Positions 31,329 through 33,691 of a stretch of 33,691 bases of DNA are shown here, piece by piece. The DNA comes from Streptomyces sp. (GTDB taxonomy: Bacteria; Actinomycetota; Actinomycetes; Streptomycetales; Streptomycetaceae): the NCBI RefSeq assembly GCF_031181555.1, contig NZ_JAPSKQ010000061.1, positions 1-33,691 on the forward strand. The letters are read 5' to 3'. Each line of letters begins with the position of its first letter. Position 1 is the stretch's first letter. The notes under the pieces are model-generated. The model was given only the letters and a program-made list of their open reading frames with translations, had not been told where the DNA came from and did no database searches. Position numbers and translations under genes: made by a program.

Positions 31329-32870
31329 CTACCGGCCGTCGCGGGTCACCGTGCTCGACGCCTTGACCGTCTCCACCACAAGCCAGTGCTCCGAGCGGTA
31401 GTGGACTTCGTCACCCGCGTAGCCGAGCACGTAGTGGACGTCCCCGACCCGGTCCGGCAGGACGTCCTCCAGGACGAACGTTCCGTCCTCGGCGACCGGA
31501 ACCGACGGCAGGTCGGCGACCTCCAGGCCGTTCAGTCGCTGCACCGTGATCCGCGGCGCCTCGGTGGGTGCCAGTCCGTCCAGGTCCAGTCGTCCGGTCA
31601 CCCTGAACGGCCCCCCGGCGACGGCCGGGCCGTGCGTCACATCCACGATGCGCGACGGAGCCAAGGCCTCCCGGGTCTGGATCGTGTGCAGCCAGAACCT
31701 GGTGCCCTCCTGGTTGGAGGTCACGACGAAGAGCTGTTGTCCGTCCCCGGAGAACTCCATGCCCCGCGGGACGACGCGGTGGCCCGCGGCCTCGTCCTCG
31801 AAGCTGATGCGCAGCGGCTGCCGCTCGACCGACGGGTCGGCGAACGCCAGGGTCAGGTCGGCGGCATCGCCCGACGCCGCGCCGCCCTGGGCGAACCACT
31901 TGCCGTCGGGACTGAAGGCGACGGCCGTGGGCGCCACGCCCTCCGGCAGCGGTGCGTAGTGGTTCTCAAGGAAGCGGGCGTCCTGGCCGCCGAGCAGCAC
32001 GGTCCCCCGGACCCCGTCGGCCACCGCGAGGACGGAGCCGTCCGCGGAGAAGTCGGCGTCCCGGAAGTCCATGCCCCGATCCGTACCGTCCTCGGTGAAC
32101 CGGCGCTCGCCCAGGAACTCCAGCAGGTTCCCGTCCGCCCCGTCCGTCACCCGGTAGATCCCCAGGTCGGGGTCGGCGGTCGGGGACCAGCGCTCCGGAG
32201 CGGTCACCAGTAGACCTCCGGGCCCTCCCTCGAGATGGATCGGGGTGCTCGAGTACATGACCTCCCCGGCCTTGCCGCCCTCGGCCGTCGCGGCGACGCC
32301 GACACTGCCCAGCGCGTCGGCGCAGCCCTCGGGCGACGCGGCCGGCCGGCTGGTGAAGAACAGCCGCCCGCCGGTGTGCACCAGCTCCCGCCCACAGCCG
32401 TCGGCCGGTGCCGGAATCGGGTCGAGGGGGTACAAGGACCCGCTGTAGTGGGAGTAGGTCGCGATGTGGTCCGACTGCCCGGCATAGACCTTCGAGCCGT
32501 CCGGCTCCACCGCGACGCCGGACAGGGGGGCGGCCATGTGGGCGCTCGCGACGGCGCGCCCGACGCCCCCGTAGAGCACGCCGACCACCTCGCCGTCCCG
32601 CGACCCGTCCGGATAGACCCGGTCCCCGGCGATCCACACGCGCTGGCCGACGTCGTCCACCGTCATCTGGGTGAACGACGCGGCCGACAGCTCCATGCCC
32701 GGACCCGACGGCACCACGGCCGCCGCGGCGGTGTCCGGGGCGGCGGCCCCCGGGGTCGCGGACGCGGTACCGGTGACCGCCGTCAGCGCCGACCCGGCCA
32801 GCGCGCCCGCCAGCAGCACCGTCGTCAGCCTGCTGCCTCTTCCTAATGTGTTCCTCAACGCTGGTCCCAC
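31329..32870 (-). CDS. Secreted beta-propeller/Ig-like repeat protein, probably truncated
   Basis: About 513 residues with an N-terminal Sec signal (RLTTVLLAGALAGSALTAV, then TGTASA). The mature part has propeller-like repeats: GVAVEPDGSKVYAGQSDHIA, DADFSADGSVLAVADG, TAVAFSPDGKWFAQGG and GMEFSGDGQQLFVVTS. It ends with one Ig-like unit (GGPFRVTGRLDLDGLAP to HYRSEHWLVVETVKAS). Relatives in Streptomyces usually go on with several Ig-like repeats; this one stops after a single unit at a junction with unrelated fragments, so the 3' end is probably lost. Function unknown, extracellular. The start is uncertain: GTG 32870 is given; TTG 32858, with GGTGGG seven bases upstream, is a good alternative. 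Confidence 0.65.
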   Translation of the reverse strand: MGPALRNTLGRGSRLTTVLLAGALAGSALTAVTGTASATPGAAAPDTAAAAVVPSGPGMELSAASFTQMTVDDVGQRVWIAGDRVYPDGSRDGEVVGVLYGGVGRAVASAHMAAPLSGVAVEPDGSKVYAGQSDHIATYSHYSGSLYPLDPIPAPADGCGRELVHTGGRLFFTSRPAASPEGCADALGSVGVAATAEGGKAGEVMYSSTPIHLEGGPGGLLVTAPERWSPTADPDLGIYRVTDGADGNLLEFLGERRFTEDGTDRGMDFRDADFSADGSVLAVADGVRGTVLLGGQDARFLENHYAPLPEGVAPTAVAFSPDGKWFAQGGAASGDAADLTLAFADPSVERQPLRISFEDEAAGHRVVPRGMEFSGDGQQLFVVTSNQEGTRFWLHTIQTREALAPSRIVDVTHGPAVAGGPFRVTGRLDLDGLAPTEAPRITVQRLNGLEVADLPSVPVAEDGTFVLEDVLPDRVGDVHYVLGYAGDEVHYRSEHWLVVETVKASSTVTRDGR

Positions 32871-33069
32871 CCCTGATGTCGGCGCGCCACCGCGGATCGG
32901 GTGGCGCTCGTGTGGATATGAAAGCGCCCACAACAAGTCGAGACGAGCCATTTGTTGTCATCGCCGTGTCACAGTGGCGTCCGAGGAGTACATCGCGCGC
33001 TCGCTGCCTTGACTGACTGTGCACTCTTCCGCATTTCGTCAGCCGTTGTGTCGCTTTTCATCGGTTGAC
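32871..33069. promoter_or_regulatory. Upstream region of the secreted-protein gene
   Basis: About 200 bases of lower GC content without a convincing gene. It presumably carries the promoter of the minus-strand secreted-protein gene. No clear operator or hairpin was identified. Confidence 0.35.
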
Positions 33070-33669
33070 CAAGCGAGGCCGCGGAACAGCTCGACCACAT
33101 CTACTCAGTTCGCGGCCGCCGTCCTCTCCGCTGTCGCCCTGGTCGTGGCCGTGTCCCTGGTCGGCGGCGCGTTGTGCAACGCCGCCGCGCAGGCCGCCGC
33201 CCGCCTCGGCCCGAGGACCTCCCGTGAGGCGGATCTGCGCCTCCTGCGGTCCGCCGCCGACGTCGGACTGATCGCCTACGAGCATCCCGGCTTCGAAGAC
33301 CGCCTCGATGCCGCCGGGAAGGGCGCGGAGTCCGCCCGCGATCTGGTCGCCGGCGCCCAGGCCGCGATCTCCGTCCTCGCCCAGCTCGCCGCCGTCACCG
33401 CGGTCGTCACTACCCTCGACCCGCTGCTGATGCTCCTGGTCCTCGTCACCGCCGTCCCTCGCGCGTACGCGTCGCTGCGCGCTGCCCGCATCGAGCACGC
33501 CGCCCAGACCGCGGCCCGCGCAGACAACCGGATGCGGACCAAGCCGCGCGGCCACAGCACCGACCGCGGCACCGCAGCCGAGACCCGCGCCGCCGACATG
33601 GGCGGCTTCCTGTCCGACCGCTACCGGCAGGTCTCCGACCGCCTAGGACTTGTCCGGGCGATCATGTGA
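33070..33669 (+). pseudogene. Fragment of an ABC exporter membrane domain
   Basis: From about 33106 the frame reads AAAVLSAVALVVAVSLVGGA, then AARLGPRTSREADLRLLRSA and DVGLIAYEHPGFEDRLDAAG, two hydrophobic stretches (VLAQLAAVTAVVTTL, LLMLLVLVTAVPRAYAS), and DRGTAAETRAADMGGFLSDR. This matches the transmembrane half of actinomycete type I exporters of the lantibiotic or multidrug kind. The ATPase half and the last helices are missing: similarity stops near 33642 and the frame closes at 33669. The N-terminus also looks incomplete. Confidence 0.6.
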
Positions 33670-33691
33670 CTATTTCACATCCGTGTCGTTG

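Noticed and set aside
1..33691. Lanthipeptide or other RiPP cluster suggested by the exporter fragment and small frames
   Set aside because: No precursor peptide, dehydratase or cyclase was found; the exporter is only a fragment at the right edge.

Overview
The window reads as streptomycete DNA: it is very GC-rich, nearly every codon ends in G or C, GTG and TTG starts are common, and it carries Streptomyces-type insertion sequences and secreted proteins. No rRNA, tRNA or CRISPR array was seen.

Left flank (1 to about 6000). This part is a patchwork of decayed and intact genes. It holds small fragments at the window edge, a frameshifted IS630-type transposase remnant (761-1140) fused to a decayed IucA/IucC-type siderophore synthetase (1136-1807, minus), and an intact nitronate monooxygenase gene (2000-2977). 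A decayed IS3-family element with terminal inverted repeats follows (3103-4430). Next is an intact metal-resistance pair, a CmtR-type Cd/Pb sensor (4572-4907) and a CDF cation transporter with a cysteine-rich tail (4910-5632), preceded by a perfect 14-bp palindrome and closed by a terminator hairpin.

Core (6013-29723). This is a compact metallophore-type gene cluster. A methyltransferase gene (6080-6832) is followed by a tightly coupled operon (6932-27573). The operon encodes an NRPS (carrier-Cy-A-PCP), a PKS/NRPS hybrid (KS-AT-KR-ACP-Cy-TE), a complete Opp/Nik-type ABC importer (lipoprotein, two permeases, fused double ATPase), two freestanding methyltransferases of the kind normally embedded in megasynthases, and a carrier-only protein PCP-Cy*-PCP whose Cy domain has lost key residues. 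A perfect 16-bp stem terminator separates it from a convergent flavoprotein (27618-28541, minus), which is transcribed divergently from a saccharopine-dehydrogenase-like reductase (28635-29723). Fur-family-type AT-rich boxes precede the methyltransferase, the NRPS and the divergent pair. With no full DtxR/IdeR iron box, this points to a Fur-family repressor, most likely Zur.

Interpretation. Added together, the domains match the yersiniabactin synthetases HMWP2+HMWP1 (aryl carrier, three Cy, one Cys-type A, three PCP, KS, AT, KR, ACP, two MT, TE) plus a candidate thiazoline reductase. Here the two MTs and a PCP-Cy-PCP block are separate proteins, and the PKS runs Cy directly into TE with no carrier between. 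I propose a yersiniabactin/coelibactin-like thiazoline metallophore, possibly a zincophore, made by a partly disassembled line acting in trans and re-imported by the operon's own Opp/Nik-type transporter. No enzyme that makes or activates an aryl starter lies in the window.

Right flank (29724-33691). An internally deleted IS5-family element sits exactly after the stop codon of the reductase, with a TAA duplication. It is followed by decayed fragments, a 3'-truncated secreted beta-propeller protein (31329-32870, minus) and a fragment of an ABC exporter at the window edge.
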